Source: CAYSBK01 sp964429265 (GTDB lineage Bacteria > Planctomycetota > Phycisphaerae > Sedimentisphaerales > Anaerobacaceae). From it: a stretch of DNA of 27,466 bases. This document shows, one piece after another, positions 8,010 through 16,663 of this stretch. Where the stretch lies: assembly GCA_964429265.1 (NCBI GenBank), contig CAYSBK010000018.1, forward strand, positions 1 to 27,466, in the 5' to 3' direction. Under the pieces are notes generated by a model. That model was not told the DNA's origin. It searched no databases and saw only the letters and a program-made list of their open reading frames with translations. A program made the position numbers and the translations under genes. Within the stretch, counting starts at the first letter, position 1; each line of letters opens with the position of its first letter.

Positions 8010-9029
8010 TCAGGGGCGATAGCATTCCGCCGGTCCGAGGGTTGCAGGGAAGAATCCTTTTTGTGCAAGGAAGGTGCGGATGCTGGTGCAGAGGTGGCAC
8101 TTGTCGGCGTAGTGGGGCAGGCTTTGGTAGCCGAGTTGCTCGGCGATGGGCAGCAAGCCGGCGGGACCACGATTGAACAGGGCGGCGATGAGCTGGTTGG
8201 CACTTGGCTCGAATTGCGTCCAGATCTCGTCAAGGGGGCGGCGCGAGACGTTGCCGACGATGATGCCGCTGCAGGTGCCGCTGAAGACGTTGCCGTATGG
8301 GTCGATGTGGACGCCTTTTGCGCCGAGGATTTGCGTGCGGCAATTCTGGTCGGCCAGTTCATCGACTGCGCGTGAGGCGACAAGTGGTGCCAGGTGTTGT
8401 GCGGCCCGGCCGGTGAAACGGCAGGGATATTCGGTCAGGGCGGATACATAAAGCCGGTTTAGCTCGGCGGGTGAAAGTTTGCCGATGTCAGGAGGGTTTT
8501 CGAGATACGTTTGCCAACGAACCAGCAGCCTGTCGGGGCCGAGAAGCTCTGTGCCGAGGCGTGCGAGCCTTCGGACGGGTTCGGGTGGTACGAATAGCAG
8601 GTGGAAGGGGTCGGTGCTGACTTTTATCCGGCGAACGCCCAGCCGGTCGAGCGTGACAAGCCGTTCGGTGACGATCTTTTCGCTGACGGCCCAGTAGCCG
8701 TTTGTTTCGAGCATATCGGCAGGTACGAGGTTGTTTTGTTTGACCTGGCTGAGGATGTCGCAGAGGTGGTCCCAGTAGAGGAAGGGTTCACCTCCGGTGA
8801 TATGTATTTTTGCGTGGTCGCCGGCCAGTGCCTGCAGGGAGGTCCACGCGCTCAGGGCGGTATCCACACTCATCAGGCCGTTCTTGTCGGGCGAGCAGTT
8901 GTAATAGCAGAAAGCACAGGCGCAGTTGCACTTGTAGGTCAGCAGCAGCCCGGCGTACCGCCAGAGTTTGAACTTCGGCTGGTGGCGTGGGAGCGAGCGG
9001 TTGTAGATGTTGTCTGCAAGTTGCTTCAT
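8010..9029 (-). CDS. Radical SAM protein with SPASM-like C-terminal cysteines
   Basis: The 339-residue protein carries the radical SAM cluster motif C34-x3-C38-x2-C41 (with an extra Cys36) and the SAM-binding GGEP at 79-82. Further cysteines at 230, 253, 311 and 314 surround a SPASM-like segment (HIDPYGNVFSG, then VGNVSRRPLDEIW). This suggests a second iron-sulfur cluster, as in enzymes that modify peptides or prepare cofactors. Its ATG overlaps the mnmG stop as ATGA, so translation is coupled to mnmG. No precursor-peptide gene is seen beside it, and I cannot name a substrate. The link to mnmG could mean a tRNA-related role, but operon packing alone could also explain it. Confidence 0.85.
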   Translation of the reverse strand: MKQLADNIYNRSLPRHQPKFKLWRYAGLLLTYKCNCACAFCYYNCSPDKNGLMSVDTALSAWTSLQALAGDHAKIHITGGEPFLYWDHLCDILSQVKQNNLVPADMLETNGYWAVSEKIVTERLVTLDRLGVRRIKVSTDPFHLLFVPPEPVRRLARLGTELLGPDRLLVRWQTYLENPPDIGKLSPAELNRLYVSALTEYPCRFTGRAAQHLAPLVASRAVDELADQNCRTQILGAKGVHIDPYGNVFSGTCSGIIVGNVSRRPLDEIWTQFEPSANQLIAALFNRGPAGLLPIAEQLGYQSLPHYADKCHLCTSIRTFLAQKGFFPATLGPAECYRP

Positions 9030-10873
9030 AGCAGGGGCCGGGGCGGTTTCGGCGACGGCTGGCCGTAATGTTTCTTGAGATGCACCTGGATGACGGTGAT
9101 GTCGGCGGGGGTGATTCCGCTTATGCGGGCCGCCTGGCCGAGGGTTGCGGGCCGAACGGCCGACAGCTTCTGCCTGGCCTCGACCTTGAGGTGCTCGATG
9201 CGGTTGTAGTCCAGGTCGGGAGGGATTTTCTTTTCCTCGAGTTTGCGCAGCGCGGCCACCAGCTTTTCCTGCTTGGCGAGGTAGCCGTCGTACTTTGCGT
9301 CGATCAGGACGGCCTCGATGACTTCGGGGGAGAAGTTCAGACGTTTTATTTCGGGCAGTTGGGTTACTGAGGCGGTGCTGGGGTTGTTGGACCTTCTGCA
9401 GTGGTCCCAGAGGCTGAGGCCCTCGACGCGGGTGTTGCAGAGATAGTGCTTCAGCCGGCGGATGTCGGCAAGTTTCTGCTGGAAGCGTTCCCAGCGGCGG
9501 TTGTCGGCCAGGCCTATTTCTTTTGCGAGCGGGGTCAGTCGGCGGTCGGCATTGTCGGCGCGGAGCGAAAGACGATACTCGGCGCGGGAGGTGAACATAC
9601 GGTATGGTTCATCAATGCCCTTGGTGAGCAGGTCGTCTATCATAACGCCGATGTATGCCTGGTCCCTGCCGAGCACAAGAGGTTCTTTATTCTGCAATTT
9701 TCGTGCGGCGTTTATTCCGGCGATTATGCCCTGGCCTGCGGCTTCTTCGTATCCGCTTGTGCCGTTGATTTGTCCTGCCAGAAACAGACCCGATATCTTT
9801 TTTGTTTCAAGCGAGGGCGTCAGTTGTACGGGCGGGCAGTAGTCGTACTCGATGGCGTAACCGTAGTGAATGATTCCGGCTTTTTCGGTTCCGGGCAGCA
9901 GTTGGAGGATTTGCCGCTGGATGTCCTTCGGGACGGATGTACTTATGCCGTTGCAATAGATGGTTCGCGGCGTCTGTTCTTCCGGTTCGAGAAAGACCTG
10001 GTGGCGGTCTTTGTCGGGAAAGCGGACGATTTTGGTTTCGATGCTCGGGCAGTAGCGCGGGCCGACGGACTTTATCTGGCCCGAGTACAAGGGCGCACGG
10101 TCCAGATTATCGCGAATGAGCTTGTGGATTTTTTCGTTGGTGTATGTTATCCAGCAGGGTGTCTGCGGACGGTCTATTTTGTCTGTCATAAAGGAAAACG
10201 GCGTGGGTTGTTCGTCGCCCGGCTGGACCTGCAGCCTGTCAAAATCAACGGTTGCGGCGTCAAGCCGGGGCGGCGTGCCGGTTTTGAGCCGGCCCAGTTG
10301 CAGGCCTATTCGCTGGAGGGATTCCGACAGGCGGTTGCTTGGTGGTTCGCCGAGCCTGCCGCCGGGTTCCTGCCGGCTGCCGATATGCATAAGGCCCCGC
10401 AGAAACGTCCCAGGGCACAACACCACCACGGCGGCGCTGAAAACCCGACCGTCGGCACACGCCACGGCCGTTATTTTTCCTGCTTCCACCAGCAGGTCGG
10501 TGACTTGCGCCTCGATGATGGTCAGGTTCGCCGTCTCTTCCAGCCGCTGTCGCATCCACCGGCCGTATCGGTACTTATCAGCCTGCGCACGAGGCGATTG
10601 AACGGCCGGACCTTTCGAGCGATTGAGCAGGCGGAACTGGATTCCGGTGGCGTCGATTGCCCTACCCATCAGCCCGCCCAGCGCGTCCACTTCGCGGGCG
10701 ATCTGTCCCTTGGCCAGTCCTCCTATCGCCGGGTTGCAGCTCATCCTGGCTATGCTGTCGGCGCTGAGCGTGACCAGAGCGGTTTCAGCGCCGATGGTTG
10801 CGGCGGCGTGGGAGGCTTCGACGCCGGCGTGGCCGGCCCCGACAACGATACAATCAAACCGCGTCGTCTTCAT
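9026..10873 (-). CDS. mnmG: tRNA uridine-5-carboxymethylaminomethyl modification enzyme MnmG (GidA)
   Basis: This 615-residue FAD protein, with MnmE, builds the 5-carboxymethylaminomethyl group on wobble uridine 34 of certain tRNAs. It begins with the FAD-binding GAGHAG (12-17), has the family motif CPSIETKIVRF near the middle and GQINGTSGYEEAAGQG later, and ends with the helical C-terminal domain. Length is close to E. coli MnmG (629). The ATG at 10873 is chosen because the FAD fold starts at once; a TTG 30 bases upstream would add ten residues with no family match. The start overlaps the end of acpS by 20 bp, and the end overlaps the radical SAM gene by 4 bp. No mnmE is in the window. Confidence 0.95.
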   Translation of the reverse strand: MKTTRFDCIVVGAGHAGVEASHAAATIGAETALVTLSADSIARMSCNPAIGGLAKGQIAREVDALGGLMGRAIDATGIQFRLLNRSKGPAVQSPRAQADKYRYGRWMRQRLEETANLTIIEAQVTDLLVEAGKITAVACADGRVFSAAVVVLCPGTFLRGLMHIGSRQEPGGRLGEPPSNRLSESLQRIGLQLGRLKTGTPPRLDAATVDFDRLQVQPGDEQPTPFSFMTDKIDRPQTPCWITYTNEKIHKLIRDNLDRAPLYSGQIKSVGPRYCPSIETKIVRFPDKDRHQVFLEPEEQTPRTIYCNGISTSVPKDIQRQILQLLPGTEKAGIIHYGYAIEYDYCPPVQLTPSLETKKISGLFLAGQINGTSGYEEAAGQGIIAGINAARKLQNKEPLVLGRDQAYIGVMIDDLLTKGIDEPYRMFTSRAEYRLSLRADNADRRLTPLAKEIGLADNRRWERFQQKLADIRRLKHYLCNTRVEGLSLWDHCRRSNNPSTASVTQLPEIKRLNFSPEVIEAVLIDAKYDGYLAKQEKLVAALRKLEEKKIPPDLDYNRIEHLKVEARQKLSAVRPATLGQAARISGITPADITVIQVHLKKHYGQPSPKPPRPLL

Positions 10874-11258
10874 TGCATCGGGCCAGCGCAACCGCCGAGG
10901 CAATGGCGAAGTTCGCCGTGTGCGTTATGCTGACGCTTATGTGCTCGATGTTTTTTCGCCTGGCGATTGCCGCGACTTCACCTGAGAGCCTGACCTGCGG
11001 TTGGCCGTCGGGATTGTTCAGAACCTCAATGTCGGTCCAGGCGATTTTGCCCCGCCAGCCGGTGCCCATCAACTTGAGGACCGCCTCCTTTGCGGCAAAC
11101 CGTCCGGCGAGTTTTTCGATGGTGTCCTTGTTTGCGCGGGCGTATGCCTGCTCGGCGGCGGTGAAGACCCTGTCAAGAAAGCGGCTGCCGTGGCGCTGCA
11201 CGAGCTGCTGAATCCTCGGCCGATCCACAAGGTCTATTCCGTTTACGATCGTGTTCAT
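10854..11258 (-). CDS. acpS: Holo-[acyl-carrier-protein] synthase
   Basis: The 134-residue enzyme transfers the 4'-phosphopantetheine arm of CoA to acyl carrier protein. It shows GIDLVD (7-12, metal-binding Asp9), the RVFT..E segment (30-36), and RFAAKEAVLKLMGTG (53-67) with the second metal ligand Glu58. The typical SVSITHT segment follows near the C-terminus. Length is normal for AcpS. It lies 50 bp after the parvulin-like lipoprotein gene and overlaps mnmG by 20 bp, so it is likely mid-operon. No clear ribosome site precedes the ATG; a small CGCC/GGCG stem-loop (about 11278-11299) lies in the gap and may affect translation. Confidence 0.93.
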   Translation of the reverse strand: MNTIVNGIDLVDRPRIQQLVQRHGSRFLDRVFTAAEQAYARANKDTIEKLAGRFAAKEAVLKLMGTGWRGKIAWTDIEVLNNPDGQPQVRLSGEVAAIARRKNIEHISVSITHTANFAIASAVALARCNEDDAV

Positions 11259-11308
11259 AACCGTTGCACCGATATCGCCGGCTCAGTCGCCGGGCGCTGA
11301 AAGCATAT

Positions 11309-12421
11309 TTATTTTCTGCATAAGTGGTAAACTCTTTCCAGGCAGTAGTCGGTGAACTTTTCGTTGACCGCCAGTGCCGCCTGGCCGGCAAATTGTTCTT
11401 CCATTTTCCTGGCAGCGGCGATTTTTCTTTCCCTCATAATCATCCGTTCGAGCTGTCCCTGCACCTCCGCGAGACTCTTGTACCGTCGGCCGTGCCATTC
11501 GAGCAGCTTCACAATGAAAATGTGATCGCCGCGGCGCGATTCAAAGGGTTCGGCGATCCGGCCTTGTTCGAGGTGAGGGGCTTTTTCACAGATGACGTCG
11601 TAAGGCGGCGCAAGCGAATCCGCCCGGACAGGTTCGTCGAACGCGATGAAGGATACGCCGTCGAAAGCGCTTGCGGCCTCGGCGAAGTCCATTCCACCAC
11701 GCACAAGCTCCAGCAGCCGCTCAGCCACTTCCGGCCCGGCTTGGCGGGGCGTTTTATTCGCATCGTTGAGCCTCAGCTTCGCCATGTCGATGTCGAGCAG
11801 CTCGAAACTGATCACCGCCGGCTGAACAAACTCGGTATCTTTCAGTTGGTTATAACGCTCGAGCAGTTCCTGCCGGCTGACCGGCTTCGGCGGCGGCACA
11901 AGCGTTGAGATATACCACTGGTTCAGAATCGCCTTTCTTTGGGCCTTGCGGAAGGCAGGCCAGTCCATACCGTGCCGCTTGAGATATTCCTCGGCGGCGG
12001 TCCTGTCGCCTTCGAAGCGGTTGATGATGAAGTTCCTGACTTTGTCTTCGACGATCCTGTCGAGGTGCTCGTCGATTTGTTCGCCGCTGAATTGCTTCCT
12101 GGCGCGCTCGTAAAGGAGCAATTGTGATACCTTTGTTTCGATTATGCGCTGCATCTGGCGGCGTGCCTGCCGTTTGAATTCCTCGAGCGAAGTACCCGCA
12201 GCGGCCGGGCGGAACTGCTCAACGACAGGAACCGGCCGGCCGTTGCTTTCGACGAACGACGCCGTCACGTCATCGACGCTAAGCCTGCGGCCTGCAACCG
12301 CCAGGGCGACACCCGCAGGGTCCCCGCCGGCGTCATCGTCCGTCGATACAACCGGTGTTTGCGGACTGCAGCCTGCAGCCAGCAAGCCCAGCAAAACCAA
12401 GTGGAGCACACGTATTTTCAT
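11309..12421 (-). CDS. Parvulin-type peptidyl-prolyl isomerase lipoprotein (SurA/PrsA-like)
   Basis: The 370-residue product starts with a lipoprotein signal ending LLAAGC (lipidated Cys18). It continues with a helical SurA-N-like chaperone region (about 40-195) and a PpiC/parvulin-like region (about 198-308). The order, and phrases such as GGMDFAEAASAF, GRIAEPFESRRGDHIFIVKLLE and a closing coiled segment, fit periplasmic folding factors that help outer-membrane or secreted proteins. Sequence between these motifs is divergent, so isomerase activity may be weak or lost. The ATG is placed by the signal peptide; only AGG lies just upstream. It follows the GH51 gene by 142 bp and may read through into acpS. 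Confidence 0.8.
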   Translation of the reverse strand: MKIRVLHLVLLGLLAAGCSPQTPVVSTDDDAGGDPAGVALAVAGRRLSVDDVTASFVESNGRPVPVVEQFRPAAAGTSLEEFKRQARRQMQRIIETKVSQLLLYERARKQFSGEQIDEHLDRIVEDKVRNFIINRFEGDRTAAEEYLKRHGMDWPAFRKAQRKAILNQWYISTLVPPPKPVSRQELLERYNQLKDTEFVQPAVISFELLDIDMAKLRLNDANKTPRQAGPEVAERLLELVRGGMDFAEAASAFDGVSFIAFDEPVRADSLAPPYDVICEKAPHLEQGRIAEPFESRRGDHIFIVKLLEWHGRRYKSLAEVQGQLERMIMRERKIAAARKMEEQFAGQAALAVNEKFTDYCLERVYHLCRK

Positions 12422-12563
12422 AAAGCCTGCGTCTTTAGTTCGGCCTTACAGGTTTCGAGCCTTTATTTTAAGCCCCGCGTCGGCGAAAATCCATCAAAAG
12501 CCGGCCGGGGCAGCGGCGTGCCCGCCCGCGACGTGGACCGCGCAGAATCGGCGGCAGGGACGG

Positions 12564-14174
12564 CTACTTTTTTGATACCTGATATGTCAGGACGTTCACC
12601 GACGCGGGCAACAGCGTAAGCTCGGTGCCGTCGCCGGGACCGGCCATAGGTGCCGGCGTGACACGGTTCGGCTGGTCGAAGCTGTTGCAGGCGTGGATGT
12701 CGTCCCCGGCCAGTACCCGCCAGGATTTCAGTTTCACATCGTCAATGCCAAAAAACACAATCGCAACGTCCGTTGGCCGGTCGGCGCAGGTATTGACCAG
12801 ACTCAGGGTGATTGTGTCTGCTTTCCGCGAACACGACGCCGCGATTCGGTCTATCGTCTCTGTTCTGCCGTTCAGCGTGAACTCGATTTTTTCGCTGAGC
12901 ACCTCACAGCCCAGCGCTTCCCCGTGCTGGTGAGGAACGTACATCTCAAACACGTGATAGGTCGGCGTAAGCATCATCTTCGGGCCTCTGGTCAGAATCA
13001 TACACTGTAGAACATTTATCATCTGAGCGATGTTAGCCATATCTATTTTGTCGCAGTGGCGGTTGAATATGTTGAGCGTTAAACCCGCCAACAGTGCGTC
13101 ACGGATTGAGTTTTGCTGGCGGAGGAAGCGCGGGTTGGTTCCCTCGATCACCTTGTGCCAGGCGCCCCACTCGCATACCGCCAGCTTGACCCTGTGCTCA
13201 GGGTCGTACTGGCCCATTATGTCCCAGTGCTTTTGAATTATCTTTTCGATGCGCAGGCACTTGGCCAGAAAACCGTAAAACTGCTCGGTGGTGTAGTCGG
13301 TGGCCGTTCCGTAACCTCGGCTTCGCGTGTAGTAGTGCAGGTCGAAGGCCTGAACCGCGCCGAGCCTGTTTCGCCCGTAACCGACCCGGCCGGTAATCTC
13401 TTCAAAAAACCCCCTTGTCCAGTCGTAGTTAGTGCCGCTGGGCCCACACGCAATCTTGTACAGGCCGGCCTCGGCCGGGGCAAAATGACAGAAGGTCGCA
13501 AACCGCCGGTACAGCCGGGCATACTGCCCCGGACTCATTGAGCCGCCGCAGCCCCAGTTTTCGTTGCCGATACAGATGTAGCGCACGTTGAAAGGTTCGG
13601 GATGACCGTTGGCCGCGCGCATCTGCGCCAGGGTCGAGCCGTCCTTGCGGTTCATATACTCAAGCCAGTCCCGCATCTCGGCGGCGGTGCCGCTTCCGAC
13701 ATTGGCCGCCACCAGCGGCTCGGCGCCGATCTGCCGGCAGAAGTCGATGAACTCGTCCGTGCCGAACTGGTTGAGCTCGACGACGCGTCCCCAGTGGACG
13801 TTCACCCGCTTCGGCCTTTTGTGCCGCGGACCAATCCCGTCCCGCCAGTGATAGCTGTCGGCGAAGCAGCCGCCCGGCCATCGGACGACGGGTGGCTTGA
13901 GTTTTTTCAGCGCGTTTACGACGTCGGTGCGGATGCCGCGGACGTTCTCGATGGGCGAGTTCGGGCCGACCCAGATGCCTTCATAGATACAGTTTCCGAG
14001 GTGCTCGGCGAAGTGCCCGTAAATGTTCGGGTTGATCGTACCGACCGTGCTGTCGGCGCGGACAATCACCGCGTTGGAAGGTCCGGCGGAACAGGCTGTG
14101 CAGAACAAGGCCGCAGAGAAGACCGACCGGATTATCACGGCGTAGGATACCTGTCCGTGGGTTTTGCCTGACAT
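12564..14174 (-). CDS. Secreted alpha-L-arabinofuranosidase, GH51
   Basis: The 536-residue enzyme should remove terminal arabinofuranose from plant-type polysaccharides. The GH51 opening NIYGHFAEHLGNCIYEG (50-66), the acid/base glutamate E205 in GNENWG, and the nucleophile E335 in VCEWGAWH are all present. A hydrophobic N-terminal signal (about 12-30) is followed by Cys28. The preceding residues match a lipobox poorly, so it may be either secreted or lipidated. The start at 14174 has AGGAG 7 bases upstream; an earlier in-frame ATG would add seven residues. Many GH51 enzymes of this size are cytoplasmic, so export is a point of interest. No transporter, sugar kinase or regulator gene lies beside it. 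Confidence 0.93.
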   Translation of the reverse strand: MSGKTHGQVSYAVIIRSVFSAALFCTACSAGPSNAVIVRADSTVGTINPNIYGHFAEHLGNCIYEGIWVGPNSPIENVRGIRTDVVNALKKLKPPVVRWPGGCFADSYHWRDGIGPRHKRPKRVNVHWGRVVELNQFGTDEFIDFCRQIGAEPLVAANVGSGTAAEMRDWLEYMNRKDGSTLAQMRAANGHPEPFNVRYICIGNENWGCGGSMSPGQYARLYRRFATFCHFAPAEAGLYKIACGPSGTNYDWTRGFFEEITGRVGYGRNRLGAVQAFDLHYYTRSRGYGTATDYTTEQFYGFLAKCLRIEKIIQKHWDIMGQYDPEHRVKLAVCEWGAWHKVIEGTNPRFLRQQNSIRDALLAGLTLNIFNRHCDKIDMANIAQMINVLQCMILTRGPKMMLTPTYHVFEMYVPHQHGEALGCEVLSEKIEFTLNGRTETIDRIAASCSRKADTITLSLVNTCADRPTDVAIVFFGIDDVKLKSWRVLAGDDIHACNSFDQPNRVTPAPMAGPGDGTELTLLPASVNVLTYQVSKK

Positions 14175-14511
14175 TTGCTTTTCTCCTGTGAACACATAGT
14201 GGAACCTGTTTTCGCGGGTATATTTGACTGCAAAGGTCCGTTCATCATTGGAAACGATTTTGCAGCCGGCATAACGGCAACGTGTTTTTCGAACAAATTG
14301 CTACGCTTTCAGAAAGCCGCATACTGCAAAGATCGTATCAGGCCGGGGCCGATCCTTCCAGCTGAAAATCGCAGAAAGTCGGCGCCGGCAAGCGGCGACA
14401 GTTGAGCCGGCCGGCGGCAGCAGGGCTGCCAGATGATTCTGCTGTTCAGCGACAGTGTGTTTGGTGTGAACGGGTGCGGGGACGCGCCGACAGCCGGGGT
14501 TGACCCGACGG
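14175..14511. other. Upstream region of the GH51 gene
   Basis: No gene is seen here. The region contains a 13-bp dyad, GCTTTCAGAAAGC (14305-14317), and two copies of ACTGCAAAG (14227-14235 and 14323-14331) on either side of it. No -35/-10 pair close to consensus was found on the minus strand, so the GH51 promoter may depend on an activator or another sigma factor. There is no convincing terminator for the preceding 702-residue gene. Confidence 0.4.
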
Positions 14512-16620
14512 TTACTCCCCCATCATCCTGCGAAGTGCCTCCGCCTCGTCTTCGGCCTCGGAGGCTCCGGACTCTTCTTCGCCCGCGCCGCGCCTGGTTG
14601 TGGGGCGAGCGAGACCGAACCGGCTGCGAATCGCACCGTCAGCAAACGAACGCAGGGGTTTTTTTATGTTGTTCTGGGCGTCGTCGACCTGGCGGAAGAT
14701 TTCCTGCATTTGCCTGGACCAGTTGTTGAACCCTATCGGCATATGCTCGAGGTCGCCCCCGTCGTCGGTGTAGAGCATCTCGGGGTAATACCTCTTGGTG
14801 AGCCTGCTGGCACCCGACCAGGCCGATGCGGCGGCCACATCGACGAGCACTTTTCCCGTGGAATAATCTATAGTTTCGGGAACAAGTACATCCTCTTTTG
14901 TGGACGTGGCGTCCGGTTCGCCGTTTTCATGCTCGTAGGGCAGTTCTTTGCCTATGACTTCGCCCGTACGCACGAAGAACGCTTTTCCGTACCAGTAACC
15001 CAACAAATACCTGAAGACCTGCACGGTGACCTTCTTTGCGGCCTTCTGTACCTGGGTCGGGAAAAAGTAAAGCCGCTCGGGCACCTCCACCGGCTCGGTT
15101 ACATCGGACCATTGTGTCCACAGAATGGCCTTCTTGCTGAGGTGCCGGTCTTCTTCGGCGACCTGGCCGGTGCCGGCAACGGGGTTGAACACACCCAGCC
15201 TGATGCGATAGCGGTAGGTTTTACCCGGCTGGACGGTATCGTCGTGTGCCCAGAACACCAGGGGCTCGGTCATCTTCGTCAGGTCGGTATCCCTGGTGAG
15301 CAGAATCTCATCGAACTTTTGCTCGAGCTTGCTGAGGGTATCTCGGGCACCGGCCCGCCCACCCGCGCTGCGAGGCTGCAGGCCGAGCTTTTGCTGGAAT
15401 GCCATTTCATCGTCGAACCCAGCCGCCCCTCGTCCGGGACGGACGCCTCTACCGCGGTAACCGCCGAATCGGCCCACGTCCCGCTGGGGATAACCACCCG
15501 CCGGGCCGGTGTAGGGGCGGCCGCCTGCCGGCCTGGTATAACCGCGCGGAGGGTAAGCCCCGTAGCCGCCGCCCGGACCCGCGTACTTGGCCGTTCGGTC
15601 TCGCATTTTCTTCTCTCGCTCTTTCTCCTTGGCACGCTTGCGCTGTTCAAGCTCGGCTTTACGGCGATATTGCGCGTATTCCTTGTGCAGTTCGGGTGGG
15701 AACCACTGTTCGTCGGCCGAGGCGATCCGGTACGGTTCCGGCTGGAGCAGCTCCATCCTGACCAGGGGGTCGTCGTATCGGAGCATACGGACCTTGATTC
15801 CTCCGGGGGGAAGCTTTTCAACGTCCTCGATGATATCGAACATCTCCCTGCGTGCTTCTACCTTTGTTCGCGGGACCCGCTGCCACCGGCTCCAGCTACC
15901 GTCGTCCAGTAGCTGCTGTCGCTGCAATTCGACCGCGGCAAACACCGGCTTGGCCAGGCAGGGGTCGCGCCATTGGACCGGCAGCGAATCTCCGGCAAAG
16001 CATCTCTGGAAGTTATCGATCAGCTCGGCCACATCAAATTTCGCCGCCACGGTGACAAAGTCCATATCGGCCGGTTCGCTCTTGGCGGCGTCGTAGTGAT
16101 TCCGCAAATCGACCGTTGCGGTTGGGACATAGACCACCGCCCGGAAGTTCTCGGCGGAAACGTCGGCGACCTGGCCGATGGTGGGAATACGATACTGCCT
16201 TTGCTCGACCGGGCTGGCCGTTCCAAACGGAAGATAAGCCGCGATCGTTTCATCGACAGCCGTGACGGCGTACTTTGTGACCTTGGCGAATCTTTGCGCC
16301 AGCCAGGGATACCGCTGCCCTATGTCCGTGCCGTCTTCGAGATGTCCGCTCAGCAAGGCCGCAAACGCCGGCGTTCGCGGCTGGTAAGGTTCTTGCTTGG
16401 GCTTTGGGTCCATCTGCAGCTTGGCCTGAAGCTTTTGTGCCTGTTCCAGGAATATGTAGTTATCTATCCGGCCGGGGCTGAAGGTGCGATTGTCGTAGGA
16501 GACCTTGTTGGGACTGAGCAACACGCGAGTAACGCCCAGCCACGCGCAGACAACGGCCACGCCGGCCAGGACCAGCTTCTCGACGTGCTTTTCAAAAAAA
16601 TTGCCGCCCTTGACATCCAT
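14512..16620 (-). CDS. Large one-TM protein of the PilM cluster with Gly/Arg/Tyr/Pro-rich linker
   Basis: The 702-residue protein is not assigned to a named family. It has a short cytoplasmic start, a membrane segment at about 15-35, an extracytoplasmic region (about 40-310), and a charged Lys/Arg/Glu helix (311-343). A low-complexity stretch rich in Gly, Arg, Pro and Tyr follows at about 345-402. A second folded region (about 405-650) includes a strand-rich part near 452-475, and the tail is Glu-rich. It is third in a tight cluster after the PilM-PilN-like fusion and a PilO-position protein, 43 bp from the latter. A structural role in a type IV pilus or type II secretion-like envelope complex is inferred from context only. 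Confidence 0.75.
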   Translation of the reverse strand: MDVKGGNFFEKHVEKLVLAGVAVVCAWLGVTRVLLSPNKVSYDNRTFSPGRIDNYIFLEQAQKLQAKLQMDPKPKQEPYQPRTPAFAALLSGHLEDGTDIGQRYPWLAQRFAKVTKYAVTAVDETIAAYLPFGTASPVEQRQYRIPTIGQVADVSAENFRAVVYVPTATVDLRNHYDAAKSEPADMDFVTVAAKFDVAELIDNFQRCFAGDSLPVQWRDPCLAKPVFAAVELQRQQLLDDGSWSRWQRVPRTKVEARREMFDIIEDVEKLPPGGIKVRMLRYDDPLVRMELLQPEPYRIASADEQWFPPELHKEYAQYRRKAELEQRKRAKEKEREKKMRDRTAKYAGPGGGYGAYPPRGYTRPAGGRPYTGPAGGYPQRDVGRFGGYRGRGVRPGRGAAGFDDEMAFQQKLGLQPRSAGGRAGARDTLSKLEQKFDEILLTRDTDLTKMTEPLVFWAHDDTVQPGKTYRYRIRLGVFNPVAGTGQVAEEDRHLSKKAILWTQWSDVTEPVEVPERLYFFPTQVQKAAKKVTVQVFRYLLGYWYGKAFFVRTGEVIGKELPYEHENGEPDATSTKEDVLVPETIDYSTGKVLVDVAAASAWSGASRLTKRYYPEMLYTDDGGDLEHMPIGFNNWSRQMQEIFRQVDDAQNNIKKPLRSFADGAIRSRFGLARPTTRRGAGEEESGASEAEDEAEALRRMMGE

Positions 16621-16663
16621 TTTTTCTACACCCGAATCAAAACCCCGTTCTTGGTGGCCGGCG

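Noticed and set aside
12359..12575. Short plus-strand frames in the gap between the GH51 and lipoprotein genes
   Set aside because: They extend into the flanking genes, have no ribosome site and no recognisable protein composition. The gap is probably just a spacer, with a TAAAAT box but no matching -35.
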